DNA from: Pseudoips prasinana
Taxonomy: Eukaryota; Arthropoda; Insecta; Lepidoptera; Nolidae
Direction: 5' to 3'
DNA: 64,000 bases
NCBI GenBank assembly: GCA_951640165.1
Contig: OX621253.1
Location: forward strand, 30,883,969-30,947,968
Positions 12,690 to 23,822 of the stretch are shown in pieces (within the stretch, counting starts at the first letter, position 1; each line of letters opens with the position of its first letter). Made by a program: the position numbers and the translations under genes. The notes beneath the pieces are model-generated. The model ran no database searches. It saw nothing but the letters and a program-made list of their open reading frames with translations, and was not told where the DNA came from.

Positions 12690-12940
12690 ATGGTTTCCGG
12701 CGTAGAAAGAAAAACAGGGCTACCCATACCATCCCGTGGGTGTCGTAAAAGGTGACTAAGGGATACACCAGGTAGACGAGCAGCAGCGCCACCTGTGTAC
12801 TAGCTACCACCTAACTGCAGTCGCCAACTCGCATGCCAAGCGCGGTGACTAAGGCAAACTCCTCCAATTGGTAACGTTATAAAAACCTTTGGAGGAGACT
12901 TATGTCCAGCAGTGGATATCAGGCTGATGATGTATTAAAT
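12690..12940 (+). repeat. LINE 3'-end repeat (RTE-like)
   Basis: Runs from CTACCCATACCATCCCGTGG to TGTCCAGCAGTGGATATCAG and GCTGATGATG. The TGTCCAGCAGTGGA...GATGATG signature is the 3' terminus of RTE-type LINEs common in Lepidoptera. No coding frame survives. Confidence 0.55.
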
Positions 12941-13051
12941 ATCTTGGGACTAGTACCACATTGCCATCAGATCCCAAACTAGGCAGAGTCGGTACTATGG
13001 CAACTAGACAACTAACAACACACTTACTTATATATTTCTAATCTAATAATA

Positions 13052-13370
13052 TCTATACATATAATAAAATCGTAGGAAAGTCAAAACTGTATATTGAATA
13101 TTTTTTTTAAAAGGATACTTGTGGCGATCTACATTCGTCATCGAAGCCAAAAATATAGTTTTTAGAATTTTTGGCTGTTATCTGTTTGTCTGTATATATG
13201 TCCGGGCTAAACTCAAAAAGTACTGCATGGATTTACTTCAAATTTTGCATGAATATTACTAAGAGGTCGGGTCAACATATAGGGTACATATTATCACGCT
13301 ATGACCTACGGGGGAGGAGCTGTCATAATTTATAAAGTTTAACGCGGGTAAAACCGCGGGGCACATCTAG
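13052..13370 (+). mobile_element. Helitron-like non-autonomous element, family 1
   Basis: Starts TCTATACATATAATAAAATC just after an A. It ends with a short hairpin (CGCGGGTAAAACCGCG) about ten bases before CTAG, followed by T. TC...hairpin...CTRR inserted between A and T is the Helitron hallmark. There is no Rep/helicase ORF, so it is non-autonomous. Close relatives are at 21864, 28355 and 33451. Confidence 0.8.
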
Positions 13371-13384
13371 TTATAAAGAAATTA

Positions 13385-13505
13385 CACCCAAACTCATAAC
13401 AAAATAATCGTGCTCATCATACAAAGATTTGTCCTGGGTGAGATCGAACCCACGATATTTAGTTTAGCAGTCAGGGTCGCTAACCACTAGACCAAAACGC
13501 CAGTC
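13385..13505 (-). repeat. SINE-C-like head, minus strand
   Basis: On the minus strand a tRNA-like head (GTCTAGTGGTTAGCGACCC, then GGTTCGATCTCACCCAGGAC) runs into GATGAGCACGATTATT. Diverged from the other SINE-C copies. Confidence 0.55.
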
Positions 13506-13627
13506 AATTAATAATGTGTTCTGCTGTAAAGTGTAGAAGGAACCCTGATGCAATTTCTACCCCAAGACGGACGGCAGCAGCATTTCTCTGTGTACCTACT
13601 ATCTATCTAATACTTTTCTTTTACGTA

Positions 13628-13806
13628 CAGTCAGCACCAAAAGTCGATGATCAGAATGTATATTTAACAATTTTTATATTTAATGGATGTGCTGGCGTCT
13701 GTACAGACTTTTTATCCATTAAATATTATCATTAGATTACCCTGATTTGACGCCGTAACTGTACTGTTAAATATACATTCTGTTCATCGACTTTTGTTGC
13801 TGACTG
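13628..13806. mobile_element. TA-flanked MITE with CAGTCAGCA ends
   Basis: The termini CAGTCAGCACCAAAAGTCGA and TCGACTTTTGTTGCTGACTG are inverted over about 43 bp with few mismatches. TA dinucleotides flank it at 13626-13627 and 13807-13808. The size (179 bp) and TA target duplication fit a non-autonomous Tc1/mariner element. The centre carries GGATGTGCTGGCGTCTG, the terminal sequence of another MITE family in this window. Confidence 0.75.
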
Positions 13807-13809
13807 TAC

Positions 13810-15877
13810 TAGTAACAGGCAGTCAAAGGCGTAATAGAATGGGACACCTTACCACCTTGGTTTCTAGTTTCCTATAGGTTAGGTATTCACTCGTTTTATA
13901 TAGCTCACTTGAGCTCAATAGAAATGGGAACAAGTCATGGAGGAAGACGATTTAGATTGAGCTACTAACTGGGTGAAAGTAAAATATATATGTATATTTG
14001 AGGAAATTTGCGAAGCATGAAATGCAAGCAAAATTACGCTCCCATATTGAAATTTCGTTCAAAATTGCTAAAGGGTCTATTTAAAAATTTTGTTGTTTCA
14101 GAAAATGTCGTCATGCATACTACTTAATCGTATTAATATACCAGCATCTTATAAAAATAATATACTTATATTAAATGTACGTCGTTGTATCGTCGTACGT
14201 ATAAAGAATGTGCGTCGAACAAACCGCGGGTAATAGCTACGCGGCGCGCCAAGAAATAGATGCAGATCTTTCCTTAAAAAAATAAATATGGAGGACACGA
14301 TTCGGCGCTAACCGCTTATTATAAATAATTAATGATTCCCTCCGCTCTTATGCACGATAAAATGCCATTACGGTTTTCATCGGTGGACTTGCAAAAAATA
14401 TCGTGAGCCGAGCCGAACTCGTCCCAAACAAAAAACGCGCTTAAAAGAGTGCGCGGGCATCGCTGAAATTCCCCTGTTTCTTACTGCCGCTCGGTCATTT
14501 GACTCCCGCCATTATCTGCGGAATTAACAACGGTAAAAAAATACACGACTCGATAAAAGTATATAGCTAGGCGTTGTAGCGGAGTTTTTGTATTATAAAT
14601 AAAGAGTTGGTCACAGCCACCGACGTAATGGCGTCAAACACGATAAATGTTGCCACTCATGAAAATTCAGAGACACATTAAACCCGACCCGCCCTGAAAA
14701 ACATTGGACCTCATTCCTTGCGAGATCTTTCATCACAACTTAGAATAAAAAATCCATCATCGCTGCAGTTGCGAGTTTATTTTTATGCGACAAAAAACTC
14801 AAGTCATTACAATGTTCCGTTTCACGTATGTGGCAAGCCGTGCGTTATAATATCATAAATGACAGATGCGTCATTCCAACTTAAATCAACGGGCAGTAGC
14901 GTTGCAGATAAAAAATAGTATAAAAACGCCAAGACAATTATGAAATTTGCATATTCACACAGTGCTATTGTTAAATAAGCTGATTCAAAGAATGAAAGGA
15001 GAAATTAAAAAGATGTTTTGAATACGTTTTGCTGTTTTCGAACGCATCTTTGCGTAACCGAGTTCTTTATTTGAATTGAATGATGAAAAGGTATTGTCTG
15101 GGCGGGGGTGTACTGTGCTAACATCGATCAAACATTAAAAAAAAAACAAAACTAACTCAGTACAATATTTATACGCGTACATCAAATTTGTGTAAACCCT
15201 ATTATTTATAAACGGTGTTTGCTAACGAGCCCTGATGTGCAGATAACCGTTTTCTGTTTATCAGAATCAATGCGATCTTAATCAGCGTTCCTACGACATT
15301 TAATTAAGTAAAATTAAAGTTTAATCATGTGGATTACAGACCTAACATTTGCGTTATTTTTTTAATGGCAATCAGTTACATACTGCCCGGTGCCCACATA
15401 CCAAAAACTCAGATAAGATAAAGTAATTTAATAATATTATAATTAGGTATATGTTAATGTTTGCATGTCAATCAAATTGACTTAAGTTGTAAGGACTATG
15501 TACTTAGTTATAAGATCAATTTAATGTACCAACTTTACTGCGAAAAAAGAATATAAATATGAAAAGTCCATGGTCTAAAAATAAATTAATACATTTTCTT
15601 GGGGATTGTCTCCCTCCCTCTTACCCACCACTGCAACTCCTGAAAGCCAGCATCAACAGTGGCACACAATGAAATGGCACTAAGCGGTGAGGCTCAGGTA
15701 TGTCCTGAAGAATTGCTTTGACTGTCTTGGATCCCGCAACAAATTTATTATGACACATTTCTCATAGAGTAGGTATTCAAATTAAATTGTAGAATTAGAA
15801 TCTTCATCACAATCAGAATAGACCGCCGTGGGCCTAGAATCGAACCCAAAAAGGAATCGTTTTTCCTAGATCTTTTT
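13810..15877. other. Unrecognised DNA including a GC-richer island
   Basis: No gene supported. About 14280-14700 is less AT-rich, free of the known repeats and contains TAATTA and CGATAAA-type motifs, so it could be conserved non-coding or regulatory DNA. That is inference only. Confidence 0.25.
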
Positions 15878-16128
15878 GAAGTTATACTTCTTTTGGCGCG
15901 ATGGAGAAAAATGATGAGAGTGAATTTTTACGATGCGCGCGCACACCGACACCAAAAAATTTAACAGCATGAAGTTAGTTCTAGGTGGTATGAAAATGTA
16001 TGAGAGTGAATTTTTACAATGCGCGCGCATCGTGCGCGCGCATCGTAAAAATAACAGCATGACGTTAGTTCTAGGGGGTATGAAAATTGATAACTATGTT
16101 CAAGTTGTATATTAAGAAGTATAACTTC
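15878..16128. mobile_element. MITE-like element with internal monomers, copy 1
   Basis: GAAGTTATACTTCTT at the left and AAGAAGTATAACTTC at the right are inverted. The interior has two related monomers, each with GAGTGAATTTTTAC, an alternating GCGCGCGCA run, AACAGCATGA and AGTTAGTTCTAGG. A second copy at 20257 shares the right flank (CGCGTGTACATAAGTACACA), so the true element may extend past the inverted repeat. Confidence 0.6.
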
Positions 16129-16308
16129 TAACGCGTGTACATAAGTACACAATAGTTTTTTTTTTTTCTAAAATATTTACAATAACAGCACAGGACAGAA
16201 CAAAATGGAAGAAACTGGAGGAGGCCTACACTCTATCTAGGGGTTCCTATAATATAAATACTTAATTAAAACACTAACACTAGAATCATTTAGACTTAAG
16301 AGTTATTA

Positions 16309-16533
16309 ACATAGAATAAAGAATGTATAAAAATATTTTGTAACTACATTTTCTAAGGTTTATAGGAAATTAAAAGGCTTTGTTATTTTGCTTCCTTTTA
16401 TTATTATTTGCAAGCAACATAGAATTAAGAATGTATAAAAATATTTTGTAACTACATTTTCTAAGGTTTATAGGAAATTAAAAGGCTTTGTTATTTTGCT
16501 TGCTTTTATTATTTGTTATTATTATTTGCAAGC
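16309..16533 (+). repeat. Direct tandem duplication, about 108 bp
   Basis: A unit starting ACATAGAAT and running through AAAATATTTTGTAACTACAT to TTATTATTTGCAAGC occurs at 16309 and 16417 with very few differences. The second copy has a slightly longer TTATT-rich end. Confidence 0.8.
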
Positions 16534-17769
16534 CGTCTATTGTTTCATCTCTGTCTAATGTCTTACCTCTAATGTCCATTGAAGCAGTGAAAGCATCCTA
16601 ATGCAAACTTCAAAGGTCTTGTTAAAAAAAAATAACCAGGTGACAGTTGACATTTACGTGATGGCCAGTGGTCGGTAGATAGTGGTACTTAGGGTGCAAG
16701 ATCTCAAATGTTTATCTTAACATGGACATACCCCGGGATCACAGTGTTTCAAAATTATAGGGTTTACTTAAATTGTTGTATTATATATTGTTGTTACGAA
16801 TATTATCACCAATACTAGCGGAAGGATCTGAATTTAACTCTTAATATATCTGAATTCCCTTGAAGATTTAGGACAGATTGTGTGCTGGTTCAGTTTGAAT
16901 ATTTCTAAAAGTAGTTGCTAGACTAAGCCAAAATTAGTTTAGATTTACGAACGTCTTTTTTTATATAATATCTTAGGACATTATTCACACACGGTCGGTT
17001 TTAAAAAACTACAATTATAAATGTTTATTACATTTATAACGCAATATTTGCGTTATAAATGTAATAAACATTCATAACGCATTATTTTAAATTAAAAACA
17101 AACTTTAAAAACAAATATAAAGTTGATACTTAAACTATGATTCCTAAATCAAAACTATTTGCCACCGAAAGAATCCCTCAGAGATTAACTAATCATATTC
17201 CACACTCAAAAAAATTGTAAATATGGAATTGTAGTACTAGTATTAATGTCAAATAATTGTCTATAGATTGACATTTATTCAATAAATAAGTAACTCTTTA
17301 TTGTACCCCATAATAATAACATACAATGAAATACAAACATGTTTAACAAAATTGTACAAATAGCGGGGTTATCGCCAAGTGCGATCTCTTCCTGACAACC
17401 GTTGAATATAGAACATAAAATATATTATATTTTTTATGATAGTTAGTCGAAGGGAATCGTGTAAAGTGGTCATTTCGCGACTACTCTGAATTCCTTTCAC
17501 ATGAATCAATTGTAAATGACTTAAAAATATCCGTATCCCGCCTTAGTATTTATAATGTTCGTACAAATAATTTGAATTGAATTTAATTAAAATATTATAT
17601 AAATTTAAAACATTTTATCTGATAATTTTTATACATATATATTTTTTAAATAATATTAGTTTATTTAAGCTTCAACAGTATAAAATTACTAGTATTCAAA
17701 GCCTCCTTTTAAACATAAACTGCTTGTGTTAGGAGATTCCACTCTTCCAAAACAGTTGTTCATAAATAA
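16534..17769. other. Non-coding DNA with a perfect 25-bp hairpin
   Basis: No gene supported. Bases 17020-17044 and 17048-17072 form a perfect 25-bp inverted repeat with a 3-base loop, AATGTTTATTACATTTATAA being the start of the left arm. It has no SINE or LINE identity that I recognise. Confidence 0.5.
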
Positions 17770-18081
17770 TAATATATACAAATAAATAAAATTGGAGTGT
17801 CTGTTTGTAATATTTAAATAACCGGTTTTTACTACATAAATATGAATATATATACGGTACATACACCAAAATAACATTTTTTACAATTTTTGTCTGTCTG
17901 TCTGTCTGTTTGTTCCGGCTAATCTCTGGAATGGCTGGACCGATTTTGACGGGACCTTTATTGGCAGGTAGCTGATGTAATAAGGAGTAACTTAGGCTAC
18001 TTTTATTTTAGAAAAAGTCTTTTTTTACTAAAAAATGAAATAAACTAATTAACACGCGGACGAAGTCGCGGGCACAGCTAG
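17770..18081 (+). mobile_element. Helitron-like element, family 2
   Basis: The 3' end has the hairpin CGCGGACGAAGTCGCG followed by GGCACAGCTAG and T. The body contains the TCTGTCTGTCTG run and CCGATTTTGACGGGACC typical of short Helitron-like families. The 5' TC is not clear, so the left border is approximate. Confidence 0.6.
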
Positions 18082-18110
18082 TTCTAAATAAAATTATTAT
18101 AAATAACATA

Positions 18111-18705
18111 ACATTATGTGATATCAGCATAATAAATAACATTTAATTCTCAAAAGTAGCTTACATACGGACACTTAAACCACAAACAACTTCGCAAATA
18201 TTCTCTTTCCGCCTCACAAATATGATTAAAAAATTCCACATTTGAAAAATGTGACATCCCATCCGGCATATTTCTTCAAATCAACATAATAAACAAGGTT
18301 TTATTCTGAAAGGAAGCTTGATAGGAACACACGTCACGACGCGCATACATTTGTGGGTTAAAAATGTTGAAATAAAATATTATGTATAAAATTACATAAT
18401 ATTACTACAAATTACATAACATTATGTGATATCAGCATAATAAATAACATTTCATTCTCAAAAGTAGCTTACATACGGACACTTAAACCACAAACAACTT
18501 CGCAAAAATTCTCTTTCCGCCTCACAAATATTATGAAAAACTTAAAAAATTCCACATTTGAAAAATGTGACTTCCCATCCGGCATATTTCTTCAAATCAA
18601 CATAATAAACAAGGTTTTATTCTGAAAGGAAGCTTGATACGAACACGTCACGACGCGCATACATTTGTGGGTTAAAAATGTTAAAATAAAATATTATGTA
18701 TGATA
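18111..18705 (+). repeat. Tandem duplication of a roughly 300-bp unit
   Basis: A unit beginning ACATTATGTGATATCAGC recurs after 308 bp (18111 and 18419). Both copies run through TCTCTTTCCGCCTCACAAAT and CATCCGGCATATTTCTTC to GTGGGTTAAAAATGTT. Differences are few and include a small insertion after CCTCACAAATAT in copy 2. Not recognised as a transposon. Confidence 0.8.
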
Positions 18706-19466
18706 TCGTGTTAGTGTTTCGTAAAAATTGGATCGCATCTACATATATGTAGATTTAGCTCGGCGGTTAAGGCGATACCGGAGGTACCAAGTCCAATCGG
18801 AACAAAACCTTTCTACAGGACTACGGCAAAACAACAGATTACATTTACTGATTAAAAAATATAAAGAGTTTTTGTGCCAAAACGGAAAAAGACACATTGA
18901 AAATTGTTTCATTTTCTAAAAATAGAGTTGTTTTATATTGTAATTCTGGTAGATTTAAATATAACGTCTTCGACAACGTACACAAATGTAGAAAAGTGGC
19001 ATATTACCGTCAATTGTGATTTTACGTGTCAATTCCAAAATTCCATAGAAGCCTCTAGTAAAGTCTCCACTACTTTACCGTGAATGACGGACGAAGCAGC
19101 GCGCTGCCTTCATAAATGTATGGAAGAGGAGATTCTATTGTGTATTCTTTCTGATAAATGAACAAATTATTCATTTGAATACAAAATAATAAACACGACG
19201 TATAGAGGTCTATGAAAGCCACTATTTATTATTATTTTCAATATTTTCACTTTAAAATATGCAGTGGGTTTAGCTATATACGCACCTATCCGGACACCAT
19301 TTTTCGACATTTTTAGCGATTCTTGTGATGGTAAAAACGTATTTCTGTGAAAATGTTGTATAGGACTACACAGTTATTATTTGCTAGCTTTAGAGATGAA
19401 TACATTATCTTTAATTTTACACCATGTTATCTTTACAGTTGTTGGTTTCTGGTTCATTAAATGGTC
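18706..19466. other. Unrecognised non-coding DNA
   Basis: No supported gene, repeat or RNA. Confidence 0.4.
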
Positions 19467-19601
19467 CAGATGCCAGCACATCCAGCTATCCCAATCTGTC
19501 AAATTACTTTTATGGGTTCTCAACTTTATCACATAAGCATAAGGTTCACTTTCAATTGGGGAAATTTGACAGATTGGGGTAGCTTGAGGTGCTGGCGTCT
19601 G
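19467..19601. mobile_element. MITE with CAGAYGCCAGCACATC ends
   Basis: CAGATGCCAGCACATCC at the left is inverted against GAGGTGCTGGCGTCTG at the right. AATCTGTCAAAT and ATTTGACAGATT form the inner arms. TA follows the right end; the left TA has decayed. Same family as the element at 33986. Confidence 0.75.
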
Positions 19602-19689
19602 TACCTAAAAACCACCTATATTTGTGAGTACGTCCTCAAATATGACGGATTTACTTGGCTTTGACTTAATAACGAAAATTATATCAAGT

Positions 19690-20010
19690 GGGACTTTTCG
19701 GTAAAGAAAATTTCTCAATTATCAGCCCGATGTCTGGGAACTGGCGATGGAATGGCTGAGTGATGGAATGGAGAGTGCCCCTGTGTTTGCACACACACAT
19801 GTGCACTATTCATTGACGGTCACCGTAGCCTAGTTGGTAGTGATCCTGCCTACGAAGCTGGTGGTCCTGGGTTCGAATCCCGGTAAGTGCAATGTTTGTG
19901 TGATGAGCACGAATATTTGTTTCTGAGTCATGGATGTTTTCTATGTATATAAGTATTTATCCATATCCATTGAGACTGGCCGCCATTGCCGAAACCGGCC
20001 ATTACGAGCA
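19690..20010 (+). repeat. SINE-B copy split by a SINE-A
   Basis: SINE-B body runs from about 19690 to GTGCACTATT near 19811 and resumes as CATTGAGACTGGCCGCC from about 19972. Between them sits a 3'-truncated SINE-A head and body (19815-19970, GACGGTCACCGTAGCC to AAGTATTTATCC). SINE-A therefore inserted after SINE-B. Confidence 0.75.
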
Positions 20011-20256
20011 ACCTATCAAACTTTAGCGAGTAGTCAACAAACATAAACCCTTAATAATTGTTGGTCGAAGAAAACATCGTAGGTACTCTTACTACACCCC
20101 TTAATACATATTAGCGAGGCGAGGAGTGGCTCCGTCGCGTCTGTCTGAGTAAAAAACCGAGCAAAAATAAAAGTATTGCACCGCACCTTAATAGGGTTCC
20201 GCTTGACATACACAAACTTGTTTTTTCTTAACATGACGTTTGCATAGAGTATTTTT

Positions 20257-20487
20257 GAAGTTATACTTCTTTTGGCGCGATGGAGAAAAACGATGAGAGT
20301 GAATTTTTACGATGCGCGCGCACACCGACACCAAAAAATTTAACAGCATGAAGTTAGTTCTAGGTGGTATGAGAGTGAATTTTTACGATGCGCGCGCATC
20401 GTAAAAATAACAGCATGACGTTATTTCTAGATTGTGATTCGAAAATTGATAACTATGTTCAAGTTGTATATTAAGAAGTATAACTTC
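20257..20487. mobile_element. MITE-like element with internal monomers, copy 2
   Basis: Same termini (GAAGTTATACTTCTT and its inverse) and monomer phrases as the element at 15878. It is about 20 bp shorter because part of the second monomer is missing. The right flank AACGCGTGTACATAAGTACA matches the first copy. Confidence 0.6.
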
Positions 20488-20529
20488 TAACGCGTGTACA
20501 TAAGTACACACAAGTTTTTTTTTTATACA

Positions 20530-20935
20530 ACTTAGTTGGTAAACAAGCATACGGCCCACCTGATGGTAAGAGGTCACCGTAGCCTATGAACGCTTGCAAC
20601 ACCAGGGGCATCATTAGCGCGTTGCCGACTCTTTAGAAACCTTACAACTCACTTTTTGAAGGGCCCCATACTGTAGTCTCTTGGGAAAACCGTAACAGGG
20701 AGTTCATTCCACAACCTCAATGTACGTGGGAGGAAGTTTCGCTGAAAGCGAACCGTACGTGATCGAAAAGGTTCGAGGATGGAGGATGAATACCCTGTCT
20801 GTGGCGAGAGGTGCGATGGTAGAAGGTGGCCGTAGGCATCAAATCAAACAATTTGTCCTCTGAACACATCCCATTATATAGACGGTAGAACACACAGAGA
20901 GAGGCAAAGTCTCTCCTTCGATTTAAGAGTTATGT
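20530..20935 (-). repeat. LINE-like interspersed repeat
   Basis: Contains GGCCCACCTGATGGTAAG, then GCTTGCAACACCAGGGGC and GCGTTGCCGAC, a phrase order seen in a common lepidopteran interspersed repeat usually treated as LINE-derived. No open frame remains. Class assignment is from memory of the motif and is not certain. Confidence 0.45.
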
Positions 20936-20978
20936 TACACTGCTTCATCAGACAATATTTTACCCTTTAATTTTTTTA

Positions 20979-21152
20979 CTAGCTGTGCCTTATTTTACCC
21001 GCGTTAAACTTTATAAATTATAGCCTATGTGTTAATCCAGGGTGTCAGCTAACTCCATATCAAATTTTATTAATATCCCTCCCGTCGTTTAGACGTGAAG
21101 AAGTAACAAACATACACACTCACAGACTTTCGCCTTTATAATATTAGTGTGA
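20979..21152 (-). mobile_element. Helitron-like element, family 3
   Basis: On the minus strand it starts TCACACTAATATTATAAAGG after an A and ends CACAGCTAG. The terminal hairpin has decayed (GCGGGTAAAATAAGGCAC). A relative lies at 38145. Confidence 0.7.
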
Positions 21153-21192
21153 TACTTTCAATGTGTTTCTTCTGCGATAGTGTTTAGCTTTT

Positions 21193-21436
21193 GACGGTCA
21201 CCGTAGCCTAGTTGGTAGTGCTCCTGCTTACGAAGCTGTTGGTCCTGGGTTCGAATCCCGGTAAGTGTAAATATTTGTGTGATGAGCACGAACATTTGTT
21301 TCCCAGTCATGGATGTTTTCTATGTATTTAAGTATTTATCAATCTATATAAGTATGTATATCGTCGTCTGGTACCCATAGTACAAGCTTTGCTTAGTTTG
21401 GGCCTAGGATGATCTGTGTGACATTGTCCCTAGATT
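21193..21436 (+). repeat. SINE-A copy, full length
   Basis: The tRNA-like head begins GACGGTCACCGTAGCC, and the B box and full body run to GACATTGTCCCTAG. Confidence 0.85.
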
Positions 21437-21639
21437 TTATGCTACTATTTGTATAGGATACAAAATCTATATAGACAAGAGAAGGCTCGAGACCTGTATG
21501 ACGAATCTCCAGGGGGGGAGCCTGGAGGTTTGTCGAGCCTAGTACGGACTCCAGCTCTCTCAAAAGTTTTTATTAATCTGAGAAATTGTTCTAGCAATAC
21601 ATTGTTTAAAACTTTTGAAGAGAAATATACTATATATTT

Positions 21640-21863
21640 GTCGGGCCGGCGTGGCTAGTAGATGCTTGCCTTTCACTCCGCAGGTCGTGAGTTCAATTCC
21701 CACCCAGGACAGATATTTGTGTGAACATGTCCGTTTGTCCTGTGTCTGGGTGTAATTATCTATATAAGTATGTATTTACAAAAGAAAAAAGTATATGTAA
21801 TATATCAGTTCTCTGGTTTCCATAGTGGTTCTCTGGTGTGTATAATGTCCCAGAAAATTATTA
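21640..21863 (+). repeat. SINE-C copy
   Basis: The tRNA-like head (CGGCGTGGCTAGTAGATGC, then GAGTTCAATTCCCACCC) is followed by the body and the tail to AATGTCCCAGAAAATTATTA. A Helitron-like element abuts its 3' end. Confidence 0.75.
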
Positions 21864-22182
21864 TCTATACATAAAATAAAATCGTAGGAAACTCAAAACT
21901 GTACTTTGAATTTTTTTAAAAGGATAATTGGGGCGTGATCTAAAATCGATATTGAAGCCAAAAATATAGTTTGTAGAATTTTTGTCTGTGTGTCTGTTTG
22001 TCTGTATGTATGTCCGGGCTAAACTCAAAAAGTACTGCATGGATTTGCTTCAAATTTTGCATGAATATTACTAAGAGGTCGGGTCAACATATAGGGTACA
22101 TATTATCAGGCTATCACTTACGGGGGAGGAGCTGTGATAATTTATAAACTTTAACGCGGGTAAAACCGCGGGGCACAGCTTG
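21864..22182 (+). mobile_element. Helitron-like element, family 1, mutated 3' end
   Basis: Begins TCTATACATAAAATAAAATC and carries the family body and hairpin CGCGGGTAAAACCGCG. The terminal CTAG has become CTTG. More SINE-C tail follows at 22183-22275. Confidence 0.75.
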
Positions 22183-22277
22183 TATATAATATATCAGTTA
22201 TCTGGTATCCATAGTACAAGATCTGCTTTATTTGGGATCTGATAACCATAATGTCTCAGGAAATTATTATTATTATA

Positions 22278-22449
22278 CTAGCTGTGCCCCGCGGTGTTAC
22301 CCGCGTTCAATTTTATAAATTTTATTTGCTATAAACCTCACGGAGCCCGAGACCTTTCCAACGAATGCAAAACCGTGGAAATCGGTTCGTGCGTTCTGGA
22401 GTTATAGCGTCAGGAAGGAAAACCCAACTTATTTTTATAGTATAGTAGA
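22278..22449 (-). mobile_element. Short Helitron-like element
   Basis: On the minus strand it starts TCTACTATACTATAAAAATAA after an A. It ends with the CGCGGGTAACACCGCG hairpin and GGCACAGCTAG. Contains CCGATTTCCACGG and a GAGCCCGAGACC phrase. Non-coding. Confidence 0.7.
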
Positions 22450-22698
22450 TAATTAGTTAAGGTTATACGGAACCCTCAAGGTATGAGTGCTACTTCCACT
22501 TGTCCGGTTTCTGTTCCATTTGGTCGTGGTCTTTCTGGCACAAACATAGTACACTTAGTTTATTATACGCGACTTAGCTCTGCGTCTTTTTATTAACTCG
22601 CATTTTTATGAATCAACTTTACATAATGCACTTTTTTACCCCGTTTTATTTCGAATAAGGTTTTATTTAACTTTAGTTAATAACTGTACTGTAATGTC

Positions 22699-22945
22699 TC
22701 ATAGCAGATGCTCTCGCAGGTCAGTAAGTGATTGGTGAGGTTAAGCAACTAAGCTCGCGGTCAGTTCATAGATGGGTGACCGCCAAAGTGGTTTAATTTC
22801 TGAGCGTCTCCGTGATTCGGTGGGCACTTTAAGCTGTCGGTCCCGGTTGTAGTCATTAGGCAACAGTCGTTAAGCCATGTCAGAGGCCTACTGGGCGGCT
22901 TGGACAACTCTGACACTAGGGTAACCACTGCCCACATGATAAGTA
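22699..22945 (+). repeat. SINE-5S copy, near full length
   Basis: Head: GTAAGTGATTGGTGAGGTTA, AGCAACTAAGCTCGCGGTCA, then ATAGATGGGTGACCGCC. Word order and spacing match the 3' half of animal 5S rRNA, with box-A-like and C-box-like regions. The body holds GGTCCCGGTTGTAGTCATTA and ends ACTAGGGTAACCACTGCCC. This is the clearest copy for testing a 5S origin. Confidence 0.7.
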
Positions 22946-23399
22946 AGAACGGTAATAATATGCGCCCAATCTCAAGATAGACTACGCAACGTACTGTTAC
23001 ATCCCTACTCCGCTGTTTACTGCTGAGTTGCAATAATCGCCGATTGACGCAAATGCCAACCAGCAAATCAGCAGTAAATACTGTATATAAACTCGCGTTT
23101 TTACTATTTCCATCAGTGTATTATTCTCTGGTGAAATTGCTGCCCAGCTACGGAATGGTCATAGATCTGCCGGCTGGCTTTCAGCAAGGAAACTAGAAGT
23201 AATATATTCCGGGTCGTCACTCTGACCTTCACTAGGGCTATCGCGTAAAAGTCCAAATAACAAGTTATTATTAGTGTTCCCTATTAGTTAAATACAGTGT
23301 AGTGTTATAAATAAAATAAAAGTACACACTTATGTAGTTTTTTTTTGAACTACCGAGTCGCACAAACTAGCAGTACGCAAACTGATGCACTCTCTATTT

Positions 23400-23555
23400 A
23401 CACCTTTACACTCTTTACACACCTAGACTCAGGAAAATACAGAAATTTCCATGCATACAAATATCTATCCTGGGTGAGAATCAAACCCACGACCTGCGCC
23501 GTAAAAAGCAAGTATTTACCCAAACACGTCAAAAGGCCCGTCAAATTGATGTAAT
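23400..23555 (-). repeat. SINE-C copy, minus strand
   Basis: On the minus strand the head includes GGTCGTGGGTTTGATTCTCA and the body GCATGGAAATTTCTG. The tail is truncated near 23400. Confidence 0.65.
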
Positions 23556-23565
23556 TATAATAATA

Positions 23566-23822
23566 ATGTCCTCCTAGCCGAACTTCGGCCACGGCGGCCA
23601 GTCTCAACAGAGATTAGCCATCTGCGCGGGACATATTATAGTGCTCAAGTGTCTTTACGGCTTTACGTGCTCTCCGAGGCACGGGGGTATAATACCGCCA
23701 ACTCCCAGACTTCGGGCTGATGCTGAGAATTTTTTCTTTTTACAGAAATGTCCCAAAATCACTTTTAGGCCCGACCCGGGATTTGAACCCAGGACCTCGT
23801 TCTATGCGGGTGAACTTATAAT
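23566..23822 (-). repeat. SINE-B copy with internal deletion
   Basis: The minus-strand tail (CCGCCGTGGCCGAAGTTCGG, TAGGAGG) and head (CGCATAGAACGAGGTCC, GGTTCAAATCCCGGGTC) are present. The body segment with the TGTGTTTGCGCACACAC phrase is missing, compared with the copy at 2517. Confidence 0.75.
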
